Notes under the pieces: model-generated | What the model was told of the DNA's origin: nothing | Database searches by the model: none | The model's input: only the letters and a program-made list of their open reading frames with translations | Assembly: GCF_003938655.1 (NCBI RefSeq) | Contig: NZ_RJJT01000037.1 | Location: forward strand, 1-42,749 | From: Rhizobium pisi | GTDB taxonomy: Bacteria > Pseudomonadota > Alphaproteobacteria > Rhizobiales > Rhizobiaceae | Reading direction: 5' to 3' | DNA length: 42,749 nucleotides | Program-made: the position numbers and the translations under genes | In this document: piece after piece, positions 17,178 to 25,279 of the stretch | How the letters are laid out: the number at the start of each line of letters is the position of its first letter | How positions within the stretch are numbered: the first letter of the stretch is position 1

Positions 17178-17591
17178 CTAAAGTAAATCCTGCAGCATCG
17201 GGATGAGCGGCTCGTCGGCCGGCGGCATCGGGTAGTCGCGCAGCGCCTGCGGACGCACCCATTTCAGAGCCTGACCCTCGCGACCTTCGGCAATGCCCTC
17301 ATAGCGCCGGCAGATATAAAGCGGCATCAGCAGGTGGAAGGTCTCGTAGGAATGGCTGGCAAAGGTGAGCGGCGCCAGACAGGCGATCTTGGTCCTGATG
17401 CCGAGCTCTTCCTCGAGTTCACGCACCAGCGTTTCCTCCGGCGTCTCGCCGGGCTCAACCTTGCCGCCCGGAAATTCCCAGAGCCCAGCGAGCGACTTTC
17501 CCTCTGGCCGCTGTGCCAATAGGATACGCCCGTCGGCATCGATCAGCGCGCAGGCGGCGACCAGCAATATCTTCCGGCCTGCTTCGCTCAT
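17178..17591 (-). CDS. mutT: 8-oxo-dGTP diphosphatase (Nudix, MutT)
   Basis: 137-aa Nudix hydrolase expected to remove 8-oxo-dGTP from the nucleotide pool and so prevent A-to-C transversions. The full Nudix box runs from G43 to I65 with the RELEEELG core, and there is a WEFPGGKVEPGE lead-in as in MutT. I start it at the ATG at 17591, which overlaps the upstream GNAT stop by 4 bases; the longer frame to 17615 has no better site. It is last in the argJ-GNAT-mutT run. Confidence 0.93.
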   Translation of the reverse strand: MSEAGRKILLVAACALIDADGRILLAQRPEGKSLAGLWEFPGGKVEPGETPEETLVRELEEELGIRTKIACLAPLTFASHSYETFHLLMPLYICRRYEGIAEGREGQALKWVRPQALRDYPMPPADEPLIPMLQDLL

Positions 17592-18406
17592 CTCGGCTCC
17601 TGCTGCCAGTAGCAATAATGATAGGCGTCGCGAAAGCCGAGGCGCTCATAGAGGGCGATGGCCGGGCGATTGGAAAGCTTCACCTGCAGCCAGGCCGAGC
17701 GGGCGCTGCGCATGCGCGCCCAGCGCAGTGCCGAAGTCAGGATTTCGGTGCCGAGCCCCTCGCGCCGCCGCGTCTCGGAAACGGAAAGCGACATGATGCC
17801 GGCAAGGTCGTTGTCCTGGACGCAGAGCACGGTCGCAAGCGGGCCTTCCATCGCATTCTCGATCAAGAACAGGCCCGACGGCGGCTTGATCGCCGAAATG
17901 ATTTCGGCAAGCGCCGGCTTCAGCGTCGGCGGCGCCTGGTCGACAGCAAGGTTGGCGTCGACGAAACGGCCGACATCGTGGGTCGGCAGATGATCAAGCG
18001 TATCCGGCAGTTCCGCCTCGGCGAGATCGCAGGTCATCACAACAGTCTCGTCGAACTGCGTCCAGTTCTGCGCGCGGAGAAGATCGATCAGCACGGGCGA
18101 GGCAAGCGGCGTCTGGCGGACCACGGCGGCGCGGCCATAGGCCTCGAATTTCCGGCGCGCCTTTTCCAGGCGGATTTCGACGTCGCGATGATCGGAGGGA
18201 TCGAGCGGGACGATGGAATTCAGCCGGTTGGACGGGTGGCCGGCCGTCAGCCGCACCTGCCAGCTGCCGTCATACTGCACCGATGCCGCCGGCCAGGCGC
18301 GGAAGCCGACGGCCTCCAGCCTGCGAACCAGCGGCAGATTCTGTTGGGAAATGGATGCCTGCGCCAATGAACGATCAGCTCCGATAGTCGCCGTTGATCG
18401 CAACAT
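17588..18406 (-). CDS. GNAT family N-acetyltransferase
   Basis: Up to 272 aa. The C-terminal half (about residues 150-265) carries the GNAT fold: a VCVQDNDLAGIMSLSV strand pair, an RRRGLGTEILTSALRWAR acetyl-CoA motif and the late ALYERLGF motif. The N-terminal half looks like a degenerate second GNAT unit, so this may be a tandem GNAT protein. The ATG at 18406 lies 32 bases inside argJ; a TTG at 18367 with GGAG 11 nt upstream, just after the argJ stop, is a reasonable alternative start. The substrate is unknown. It is tightly packed between argJ and mutT. Confidence 0.85.
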   Translation of the reverse strand: MLRSTATIGADRSLAQASISQQNLPLVRRLEAVGFRAWPAASVQYDGSWQVRLTAGHPSNRLNSIVPLDPSDHRDVEIRLEKARRKFEAYGRAAVVRQTPLASPVLIDLLRAQNWTQFDETVVMTCDLAEAELPDTLDHLPTHDVGRFVDANLAVDQAPPTLKPALAEIISAIKPPSGLFLIENAMEGPLATVLCVQDNDLAGIMSLSVSETRRREGLGTEILTSALRWARMRSARSAWLQVKLSNRPAIALYERLGFRDAYHYCYWQQEPR

Positions 18407-19616
18407 ATTCCTTGGTAAGGTCGCAGGTCCAGACGGTTGCCGAACCAGTGCCGAGGCCGATATCGACTTTGACGGGGATATCCTGCGCCTTCATGACATC
18501 CGAGGCTGCCACCTCGGAATAATCGGGATCGCGCTCGCCATTGACGGCGACCCTGACGTCGCCGAACCAGATGGCTAGCCGGTCGCGGTCGGCCATCTCG
18601 CCCGATTTGCCGACGGCCATGACGATGCGGCCCCAATTGGCGTCTTCGCCGGCGGCCGCCGTCTTGACGAGCGGCGAATTGGCGATCGACAACGCAATGC
18701 GCTTGGCGGCGGCGTCGCTCTCGGCGCCCGTCACCGTGATTTCCAGCATCTTCGTCGCTCCTTCGCCGTCGCGCACCACCTGCAGCGACAGATCCTTCAG
18801 CACGTCGTTGAGAGCGGCCCGGAAGGCGGCAAGGCGCGGGTCGTCGGCACGTTCGATGCGGGCCTGACCGTCCTCGGCCGCGGCACCCGTCGCAAACAGC
18901 ATCAGCGTGTCGGAGGTGGACGTGTCGCTGTCGACGGTCATGGAATTGAAAGTCGGACCGACGCCGTCGGACAGAAGCGCCTGCAAAGCCGCAGGCGTGA
19001 TATCGGCATCGGTGACGACGAAGGAAAGCATCGTCGCCATATCGGGCGCAATCATGCCGGCACCCTTGGCAATGCCGTTGATCGTGACAGTGACGCCGCC
19101 GATCTCAGCGCTGCGGGTCGAGACCTTCGGATAGGTGTCGGTCGTCATGATCGCTTTTGCGGCCTCGAACCAGAAATCGCTGGTGGCCTCGGCCTGCATC
19201 CGCTCCAGGACGCCTGAGAATTTGGTGGCATCCAGCGGCTCGCCAATGACGCCGGTCGAGGCCAGATAGACCTCGTTTTCGCCGCAGCCGACGGCTGCTG
19301 CAGCCGACTTCGCCGTCAGCGCGGTCGCCTGGCGACCCTTCAGGCCGGTGAAGGCGTTGGCGTTGCCTGAGTTGACGACGACGGCCCGCGCACTGCCATG
19401 AGGAAGGTTCGCGCGGCAGAAATCGACTGGCGCCGACGGGCACTTGGAGCGGGTGAAGACGCCTGCGACCGCTGCCGGCTTGTCGAAGACCATCAGCAGC
19501 ACGTCGGTGCGGTTCTTGTATTTAATGCCGGCAGAAGCCGTCGCCATGCGCACGCCGCGCAGCGAGGGCATGGAGACGAAAGATTTCGGAGCGAGCGGGG
19601 AGACGGAACCGGACAT
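18375..19616 (-). CDS. argJ: Bifunctional ornithine acetyltransferase / N-acetylglutamate synthase
   Basis: 413-aa ArgJ, which moves the acetyl group from N-acetylornithine to glutamate, recycling it in arginine synthesis; bifunctional forms also make N-acetylglutamate from acetyl-CoA. The enzyme self-cleaves before a Thr that becomes the nucleophile: here MATML places it at T195, giving alpha and beta chains. The C-terminus ends in GDYRS as is usual. I start at the ATG at 19616 (MSGSVSPLAP) with an AGGTG site; the longer frame runs back into a palindromic repeat. It heads an operon with the GNAT and mutT genes. Confidence 0.95.
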   Translation of the reverse strand: MSGSVSPLAPKSFVSMPSLRGVRMATASAGIKYKNRTDVLLMVFDKPAAVAGVFTRSKCPSAPVDFCRANLPHGSARAVVVNSGNANAFTGLKGRQATALTAKSAAAAVGCGENEVYLASTGVIGEPLDATKFSGVLERMQAEATSDFWFEAAKAIMTTDTYPKVSTRSAEIGGVTVTINGIAKGAGMIAPDMATMLSFVVTDADITPAALQALLSDGVGPTFNSMTVDSDTSTSDTLMLFATGAAAEDGQARIERADDPRLAAFRAALNDVLKDLSLQVVRDGEGATKMLEITVTGAESDAAAKRIALSIANSPLVKTAAAGEDANWGRIVMAVGKSGEMADRDRLAIWFGDVRVAVNGERDPDYSEVAASDVMKAQDIPVKVDIGLGTGSATVWTCDLTKEYVAINGDYRS

Positions 19617-19634
19617 GATACGACACCTGCCAAA

Positions 19635-19681
19635 GAGCATTTCCAGGCGAAATGGGAACCGGTTCGCCGTCCGGAAATGCG
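19635..19681. repeat. Short palindromic intergenic repeat, copy next to argJ
   Basis: Nested inverted arms: GCATTTCC (19637-19644) with GGAAATGC (19673-19680), GGCGAA (19646-19651) with TTCGCC (19663-19668), and a central GAACCGGTTC (19656-19665). It resembles a palindromic element I recall as very common between rhizobial genes. It lies within the first 65 bases upstream of argJ, so it is probably transcribed as part of the leader. Confidence 0.72.
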
Positions 19682-19697
19682 ACAATAAACGATGATC

Positions 19698-19803
19698 GAG
19701 CGTGATGCCGAAAAGTGCGAGCGGTTTTCGGCATCACGCTCTACTTTTGATCTAGATCCGGATTCGGATTTCAGGCCGCTCAGGCCGAAAATCATCCGGA
19801 TCT
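19698..19803. repeat. RIME-like two-palindrome intergenic element
   Basis: First hairpin: perfect 17-bp arms at 19698-19714 and 19725-19741 with a 10-nt loop. Second hairpin: AGATCCGGAT (19754-19763) with ATCCGGATCT (19794-19803), plus inner AGGCCG repeats. Two successive large palindromes in about 105 bases match the build of Rhizobium intergenic mosaic elements as I remember them. It separates the PPIase gene terminator from the argJ leader. Confidence 0.75.
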
Positions 19804-19807
19804 AACG

Positions 19808-19832
19808 AAGGGCCCGGAAGAACCGGGCCCTT
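19808..19832 (-). terminator. Terminator-like hairpin after the PPIase gene
   Basis: Perfect 10-bp stem AAGGGCCCGG/CCGGGCCCTT with a 5-nt loop, 11 bases past the PPIase stop. The T tract on the minus strand is short, but the stem is very stable. Confidence 0.7.
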
Positions 19833-19842
19833 GATGCGAATA

Positions 19843-20724
19843 TTACTTCTGCGGCGCGGGCGCGACGGGCTCGCTGCCCGGCTCCGGCTGCTTGTTGGCC
19901 TCGTCGTAGCCCTTGCGCAACGTCTCATCCATGATCTCGACCTTTGCAGACGTCTTCGCCTGGGCGAGGAGCGCAAGATACTTGTCACGCATGACAAGCT
20001 GACGAACCTGATCCTGCACCTGCTCGAAGGGCGGCGGAGCGGCGTCGCGCTTATCCTCGACCTTGATGACATGATAGCCGAAGTCGGTCTTGACCGGCGT
20101 CTTGGAATAGGTGCCCTTTTCGAGCGCGAAGGCTGCGTCCTCGAATTCCTTGACCATGCGGCCGCGGGTGAAATAGCCGAGATCGCCGCCTTCCGACTTG
20201 TTCGGATCGGTGGACTTTTCCTTGGCGAGTTCGGCGAAATCCTTGCCGGCGTCGAGCTGCTGGATGATGTCCTTGGCTTCGTCCTCGGTCTTGACGAGGA
20301 TGTGGCGGGCGTGGACTTCCTCCTGCTTCGGCAGGGCTGCGACTTCCTTGTCGTAGCGCGCCTTGACTTCGTCAGGCGTCACGGTGTCGACGACATGCTT
20401 CTTGAAATAGGCATTGTGCAGCTCGCGGTCGGCGAGATACTGCATGCGCTTCTTGAATTCGTCGGTCTGATCAAGCTTCTCGGCGATGGCGTCGGCTGCG
20501 AGCAGCTTCACATCGATGGCGGCCGACAGGGCTGCGACCTTCTTCTGCTCATCGGGCAGCTGCGCCAGCTGCGGATCGAGATTGGCGACGGCGAGATCGA
20601 GTTCCGACTGATGGATCTCCAGCTTGCCGACCTTGGCGACGATTGCATCGTCAGCAAAGGCGGGCGCCTGGAGCGCAACAAAAGTGACAAACGCCAGCGC
20701 GGCGAATTTGTTGGTGCTCAACAT
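19843..20724 (-). CDS. Periplasmic peptidyl-prolyl cis-trans isomerase (parvulin type)
   Basis: 293-aa exported foldase. A signal peptide is clear at residues 1-24 (hydrophobic core, cleavage near AFA-DD). The SurA/PrsA-like helical N-domain covers about 25-130, and the parvulin domain about 138-230, with the ARHILVKT, GGDLGYFTRG and FGYHVIKV motifs. The tail is Pro/Glu-rich. It should help folding of secreted and outer-membrane proteins in the periplasm. The ATG at 20724 has GAAGGG upstream. It is divergent from secA across 247 bases, which pairs a post-translocation foldase with the translocation motor. Confidence 0.92.
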   Translation of the reverse strand: MLSTNKFAALAFVTFVALQAPAFADDAIVAKVGKLEIHQSELDLAVANLDPQLAQLPDEQKKVAALSAAIDVKLLAADAIAEKLDQTDEFKKRMQYLADRELHNAYFKKHVVDTVTPDEVKARYDKEVAALPKQEEVHARHILVKTEDEAKDIIQQLDAGKDFAELAKEKSTDPNKSEGGDLGYFTRGRMVKEFEDAAFALEKGTYSKTPVKTDFGYHVIKVEDKRDAAPPPFEQVQDQVRQLVMRDKYLALLAQAKTSAKVEIMDETLRKGYDEANKQPEPGSEPVAPAPQK

Positions 20725-20827
20725 GAAATACCCTTCACAGTTACATCGCCGGCTTCAGTATCCCCTGAATCCAGCCCAAAATAGCCATCAACATCGGATT
20801 GTGGCCTTTCTGTATCCGCCAAATCCG

Positions 20828-20855
20828 TTGACATCATTCGACCCCCCTCTTATCT
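20828..20855 (+). promoter_or_regulatory. Sigma70-type promoter for secA
   Basis: TTGACA at 20828-20833, a 16-nt spacer and TTATCT at 20850-20855 (or TATCTG with 17). The -35 is perfect. It is about 115 bases before the secA start, in the gap shared with the divergent PPIase gene. Confidence 0.6.
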
Positions 20856-20971
20856 GTCACGCAACCTCGCGTCCAGAACAGTTTCCGGGCGTTTTAAGCT
20901 GCGCGCCTGATTTTCGGCTGGGCCGCCAACAAGAAACGCCGGGGATGAAATATTGAGAAAGGGCCAGTCAC

Positions 20972-23686
20972 ATGGTCAGCTTTGGCGGCATAGCCCGCAA
21001 GTTATTTGGATCGTCCAATGATCGCCGCGTGCGGTCGTACCAGCCGAACGTCACTGCCATCAACTCTATCGAAGAGAAGACGAAGGCTCTGACAGACGAG
21101 CAGCTCGCCGCCAAGACGGTGGAATTCCGCGCGCTGCTTGCCGAAGGCAAGACGCTCGACGACATCCTGATTCCCGCCTTTGCCGTGGTGCGCGAGGCCT
21201 CGCGCCGCGTTCTCGGCCTGCGACCTTTTGACGTACAGCTCGTCGGCGGCATGATCCTGCATTCGAATGCGATCTCCGAGATGAAGACCGGCGAAGGCAA
21301 AACCCTCGTCGCCACCCTGCCGGTCTATCTGAACGCGCTTTCCGGCAAGGGCGTGCACGTCGTCACCGTCAACGATTACCTCGCCCAGCGCGATGCCGCG
21401 ACCATGGGCCGCGTCTATGGCTTCCTCGGCATGACCACGGGCGTCATCGTTCACGGCCTTTCCGACGAGGAGCGCCGCGCGGCTTACGCCTGCGACATCA
21501 CCTACGCCACCAACAACGAACTCGGCTTCGATTATCTGCGCGATAACATGAAGTACGAGAAGAACCAGATGGTCCAGCGCGGCCATAATTTCGCGATCGT
21601 CGACGAAGTGGACTCGATCCTCGTCGACGAGGCGCGCACGCCGCTAATCATCTCCGGCCCGCTCGACGACCGCTCCGAACTCTACAATACGATCGATGCC
21701 TTCATTCCACTGCTGGCGCCCAGCGATTACGAGATCGACGAAAAGCAGCGCTCCGCCAACTTCTCCGAAGAAGGCACCGAAAAGCTCGAAAACCTGCTCC
21801 GCCAGGCCGGCCTTTTGAAGGGCAACGCGCTCTACGACATCGAGAACGTCGCGATCGTCCACCACATCAACAACGCGCTGAAGGCCCACAAGCTCTTCCA
21901 GCGCGACAAGGACTATATCGTCCGCAACGACGAAGTCGTCATCATCGACGAGTTCACCGGCCGCATGATGCCGGGCCGGCGTTATTCGGAAGGCCAGCAC
22001 CAGGCGCTCGAAGCCAAGGAAAAGGTACAGATCCAGCCGGAAAACCAGACGCTCGCCTCGATCACCTTCCAGAATTATTTCCGCATGTACGACAAGCTCG
22101 CCGGCATGACCGGCACGGCGCAGACGGAAGCGGAAGAATTCGCCAACATCTACAATCTCGACGTCATCGAGGTCCCGACCAACCTGCCGATCAAGCGCCT
22201 TGACGAGGACGACGAGGTCTACCGGACCTTCGACGAGAAGTTCAAGGCGATCATCGAAGAGATCCTCGACGCCCACAAGCGCGGCCAGCCAGTGCTCGTC
22301 GGCACCACCTCGATCGAAAAGTCGGAGCTGCTCGCCGAGCGCTTGCGCAAGCAGGGCTTCGACAACTTCAAGGTACTTAACGCCCGCTACCACGAGCAGG
22401 AAGCCTATATCGTCGCCCAGGCTGGCGTGCCGGGTGCTATCACGATCGCCACCAACATGGCAGGCCGAGGCACCGACATCCAGCTTGGCGGCAACCTCGA
22501 CATGCGCATCGAGAGCGAACTCGGCGAGGTCGAAGCGGGTCCGGAGCGCGACGCCCGAATCCAGGCGATCGTCGAGGAGATCAAGGAACTCAAGCAGAAG
22601 GCGCTCGCCGCCGGCGGTCTCTACGTCATCGCCACCGAACGCCATGAAAGCCGCCGCATCGACAACCAGCTGCGCGGCCGTTCCGGCCGCCAGGGCGACC
22701 CCGGCCGCTCGAAGTTCTATCTGTCGCTTCAGGACGACTTGATGCGCATCTTCGGCTCCGACCGCATGGACAGCATGCTGACCAAGCTCGGCCTCAAGGA
22801 GGGCGAGGCGATCGTCCATCCCTGGATCAACAAGGCGCTCGAGCGCGCGCAGAAGAAGGTCGAAGCCCGCAACTTCGATATCCGCAAGAACCTTCTGAAG
22901 TATGACGACGTTCTCAACGATCAGCGCAAGGTGATCTTCGAACAGCGTCTCGAGCTGATGGAATCGACCAATATTTCCGAGACCGTCTCCGACATGCGCC
23001 GCGAAGTGATCGAGGATCTGGTCGACAAGCATATCCCCGAGCGCGCCTATGCCGAACAGTGGGATGCCGTCGGCCTGAAGACCGCCGCCGCCAACACCCT
23101 GAACCTCGACCTGCCGATCGAGGACTGGGTGAAGGAGGAAGGTATCGGCGAGGACGATATCCGCGAGCGCCTGACTCAGGCTTCCAATGCCGCCTTCACG
23201 GAAAAGGCCGAGCGTTTCGGCGACGACATCATGCATTATGTCGAGCGCTCGATCGTCATGCAGACGCTCGACCATCTCTGGCGCGAGCACATCGTCAACC
23301 TGGATCATCTGCGCTCCGTCATCGGCTTCCGCGGTTATGCCCAGCGCGATCCGCTGCAGGAATACAAATCCGAAGCCTTCGAACTCTTCACCGCGCTGCT
23401 CAACAATCTGCGCGAGGCGGTCACCGCCCAGCTGATGCGCGTCGAACTGGTTCAGCAGGCGCCGGCCGAGCCCGAGCCGCCGCTGATGCAGGCCCATCAC
23501 CTGGATCCCACGACCGGCGAGGATGATTACGCTCCGATCTACCAGGCATCGGAAGTCATCGTCTCGCCTGAAAACCGCAATCCTGATGACCCCGCCAGCT
23601 GGGGCAAGGTCGGCCGCAACGAGGCCTGCCCGTGCGGCTCCGGCAAGAAATACAAGCATTGCCACGGCGCCTTCGAACAGGTCTGA
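20972..23686 (+). CDS. secA: Preprotein translocase ATPase SecA
   Basis: 904-aa motor that binds preproteins and pushes them through SecYEG using ATP. The Walker A segment MKTGEGKT ends with K110/T111, the DEVD box is near residue 210, and the second helicase-type motif region follows (NMAGRGTDI, near 495; RGRSGRQGDPG, near 570). The C-terminal zinc finger is intact: C886, C888, C897, H898, which binds SecB and lipids. Length is normal. It is a single-gene unit with a good promoter and a strong terminator. Confidence 0.98.
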   Translation: MVSFGGIARKLFGSSNDRRVRSYQPNVTAINSIEEKTKALTDEQLAAKTVEFRALLAEGKTLDDILIPAFAVVREASRRVLGLRPFDVQLVGGMILHSNAISEMKTGEGKTLVATLPVYLNALSGKGVHVVTVNDYLAQRDAATMGRVYGFLGMTTGVIVHGLSDEERRAAYACDITYATNNELGFDYLRDNMKYEKNQMVQRGHNFAIVDEVDSILVDEARTPLIISGPLDDRSELYNTIDAFIPLLAPSDYEIDEKQRSANFSEEGTEKLENLLRQAGLLKGNALYDIENVAIVHHINNALKAHKLFQRDKDYIVRNDEVVIIDEFTGRMMPGRRYSEGQHQALEAKEKVQIQPENQTLASITFQNYFRMYDKLAGMTGTAQTEAEEFANIYNLDVIEVPTNLPIKRLDEDDEVYRTFDEKFKAIIEEILDAHKRGQPVLVGTTSIEKSELLAERLRKQGFDNFKVLNARYHEQEAYIVAQAGVPGAITIATNMAGRGTDIQLGGNLDMRIESELGEVEAGPERDARIQAIVEEIKELKQKALAAGGLYVIATERHESRRIDNQLRGRSGRQGDPGRSKFYLSLQDDLMRIFGSDRMDSMLTKLGLKEGEAIVHPWINKALERAQKKVEARNFDIRKNLLKYDDVLNDQRKVIFEQRLELMESTNISETVSDMRREVIEDLVDKHIPERAYAEQWDAVGLKTAAANTLNLDLPIEDWVKEEGIGEDDIRERLTQASNAAFTEKAERFGDDIMHYVERSIVMQTLDHLWREHIVNLDHLRSVIGFRGYAQRDPLQEYKSEAFELFTALLNNLREAVTAQLMRVELVQQAPAEPEPPLMQAHHLDPTTGEDDYAPIYQASEVIVSPENRNPDDPASWGKVGRNEACPCGSGKKYKHCHGAFEQV

Positions 23687-23706
23687 GGCAAATCGCAACG
23701 ATCCTG

Positions 23707-23737
23707 AAATGCCGCCTCCGGGCGGCATTTTCTTTTC
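23707..23737 (+). terminator. Rho-independent terminator of secA
   Basis: Perfect 10-bp stem AAATGCCGCC/GGCGGCATTT with a 4-nt loop (23707-23730), followed by TCTTTTC. It starts 20 bases past the secA stop. Confidence 0.88.
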
Positions 23738-23863
23738 TGCGGCAAGAGCGGAAAACCGGCATTTTGGCTTTGTGGCGAGACTGCCCCGGAACCGTTTCTT
23801 AACCCTGACCTGTCAAGACTTCGCGGACGATTTGCCTGACCTTCAGAGTTTTGCGTGTTCATC

Positions 23864-25279
23864 ATGGCGGTCATAGAAACAGCGGAAAAGATGCTGCCCG
23901 CGGGCTTACGCCCGATCGGCGGCCGTACGCTGCGCATGCTTGCAGCCGTGCTCACCGAACGCGGCGAGAAGGCGGCGGCTCAGCGCATGGCGTTGACGGC
24001 CTTTTCGATCCGTATCCTCAGCGCCGCTCTCGCCTTCCTATCCCAGATCGTGCTCGCCCGACTGATGGGCGAATATGAATACGGCATCTTCGTCTTCGTC
24101 TGGGTGCTGGTCGTCGTCTTCGGCGATCTCTCCTGCCTCGGCTTCCACACCGCGATCATTCGCTTCCTGCCCCAATACAGGGCGGCGGGCGCTTTCGAGG
24201 AAATCCGCGGCCTCACCGGCACGGCACGCATTTTCGCGCTGCTTTCCGGCACGGTGGTGCTCGCCGCCGGCATGCTCGGGCTGCATTTCTTCGGAGATAT
24301 GATCGAGACCTACTACCTCGTCCCGATTTTCCTCGGCCTGCTCGCCATGCCGATGATCGCGCTGGGCGACATTCTGGAGGGCACGTCGCGGGCAAACCAC
24401 TGGCCTGTCATGGCACTGAGCCCGGTCTATATCATCCGCCCGATCCTCATCATCGCCTTCATGCTGATCGCGATCGCGATCGGAGCCCCGCATACGGCGG
24501 TCACCGCCATGCAGGCAGCGCTCGCCGCCACCTTCGTCACCGCCGTCGGCCAATACTGCGCCACGCTCTACCGTCTTCGCCGGCATTACGACGAAGGCCC
24601 ACGCAAAGTCGATTTCCTCGCCTGGTTCAGCGTCGCCTTCCCGATCTTCCTGATCGAGGGCGTGAGCTTTCTGCTCACCAATTCCGATGTCGTCGTCGTC
24701 GGCATTTTCCTTGAGCCGCACGATGTCGCGATTTATTTCGCCGCTGCCAAGACGATGGCTCTGGTGCATTTCATCAATTTCTCCGTCAAGGCGGCCGCCG
24801 GCCCGCGCTTTTCCTCGATCATCGCCGAGGGCGACCACGCCCAACTGGCGGTTGCCGCCACCGACGCCGCTCGCTGGACCTTCTGGCCGGCACTGGGGGT
24901 TGGCCTTGCAGTGCTTGCAGCCGGTCACCTGCTGCTTTCGCTCTTTGGCGGCGCCTTCACTGCCGGTTACCTGCTGATGGCGATCCTGCTCGCTGGCATC
25001 CTTGCCAAGTCGCTGGTCGGACCAGCCGAAACACTGCTGATGATGGCCGGCAGGCAGAACCTCTGCGTTGCGCTGTACGCCGGCGCGTTGACCGCCAATA
25101 TCGGCCTCAACCTCACTTTGATCCCGCATTACGGCATCGAAGGCACCGCGGTCGCCACGGCCTCAGCCATGGCGGTCGAGGCGATCCTTCTGCATATCGC
25201 AGTGCGCCGCACGCTCGGCATCGTCCTCTTCGCCTTCGCCAGCCCCTCCGCCGCAACGCCAGAAATGAGAGTTCGATAG
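23864..25279 (+). CDS. Polysaccharide flippase (Wzx/MATE-like MVF superfamily)
   Basis: 471-aa integral membrane protein with about 12-14 hydrophobic helices, of the oligosaccharide/lipid-linked-glycan flippase type. The first membrane segment starts near residue 50 after a mostly polar N-terminus, and the LAFLSQIVLARLMG segment is typical of the family. It should flip undecaprenyl-linked glycan units for an exopolysaccharide or O-antigen. The start could be GTG at 23855, which gives three more residues; neither has a strong ribosome site. The next gene begins on the very next base, so the two are surely co-transcribed. No glycosyltransferases are nearby, and the substrate is unknown. Confidence 0.87.
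   Translation: MAVIETAEKMLPAGLRPIGGRTLRMLAAVLTERGEKAAAQRMALTAFSIRILSAALAFLSQIVLARLMGEYEYGIFVFVWVLVVVFGDLSCLGFHTAIIRFLPQYRAAGAFEEIRGLTGTARIFALLSGTVVLAAGMLGLHFFGDMIETYYLVPIFLGLLAMPMIALGDILEGTSRANHWPVMALSPVYIIRPILIIAFMLIAIAIGAPHTAVTAMQAALAATFVTAVGQYCATLYRLRRHYDEGPRKVDFLAWFSVAFPIFLIEGVSFLLTNSDVVVVGIFLEPHDVAIYFAAAKTMALVHFINFSVKAAAGPRFSSIIAEGDHAQLAVAATDAARWTFWPALGVGLAVLAAGHLLLSLFGGAFTAGYLLMAILLAGILAKSLVGPAETLLMMAGRQNLCVALYAGALTANIGLNLTLIPHYGIEGTAVATASAMAVEAILLHIAVRRTLGIVLFAFASPSAATPEMRVR

Noticed and set aside
20866..20880. Exact 15-base match to positions 11-25 (CTCGCGTCCAGAACA)
   Set aside because: One such match is expected by chance in a window of this size, and the flanks do not align.
21644..23728. 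694-codon open frame opposite secA
   Set aside because: Same effect of GC-rich codon use in a real gene; no start signal and atypical composition.
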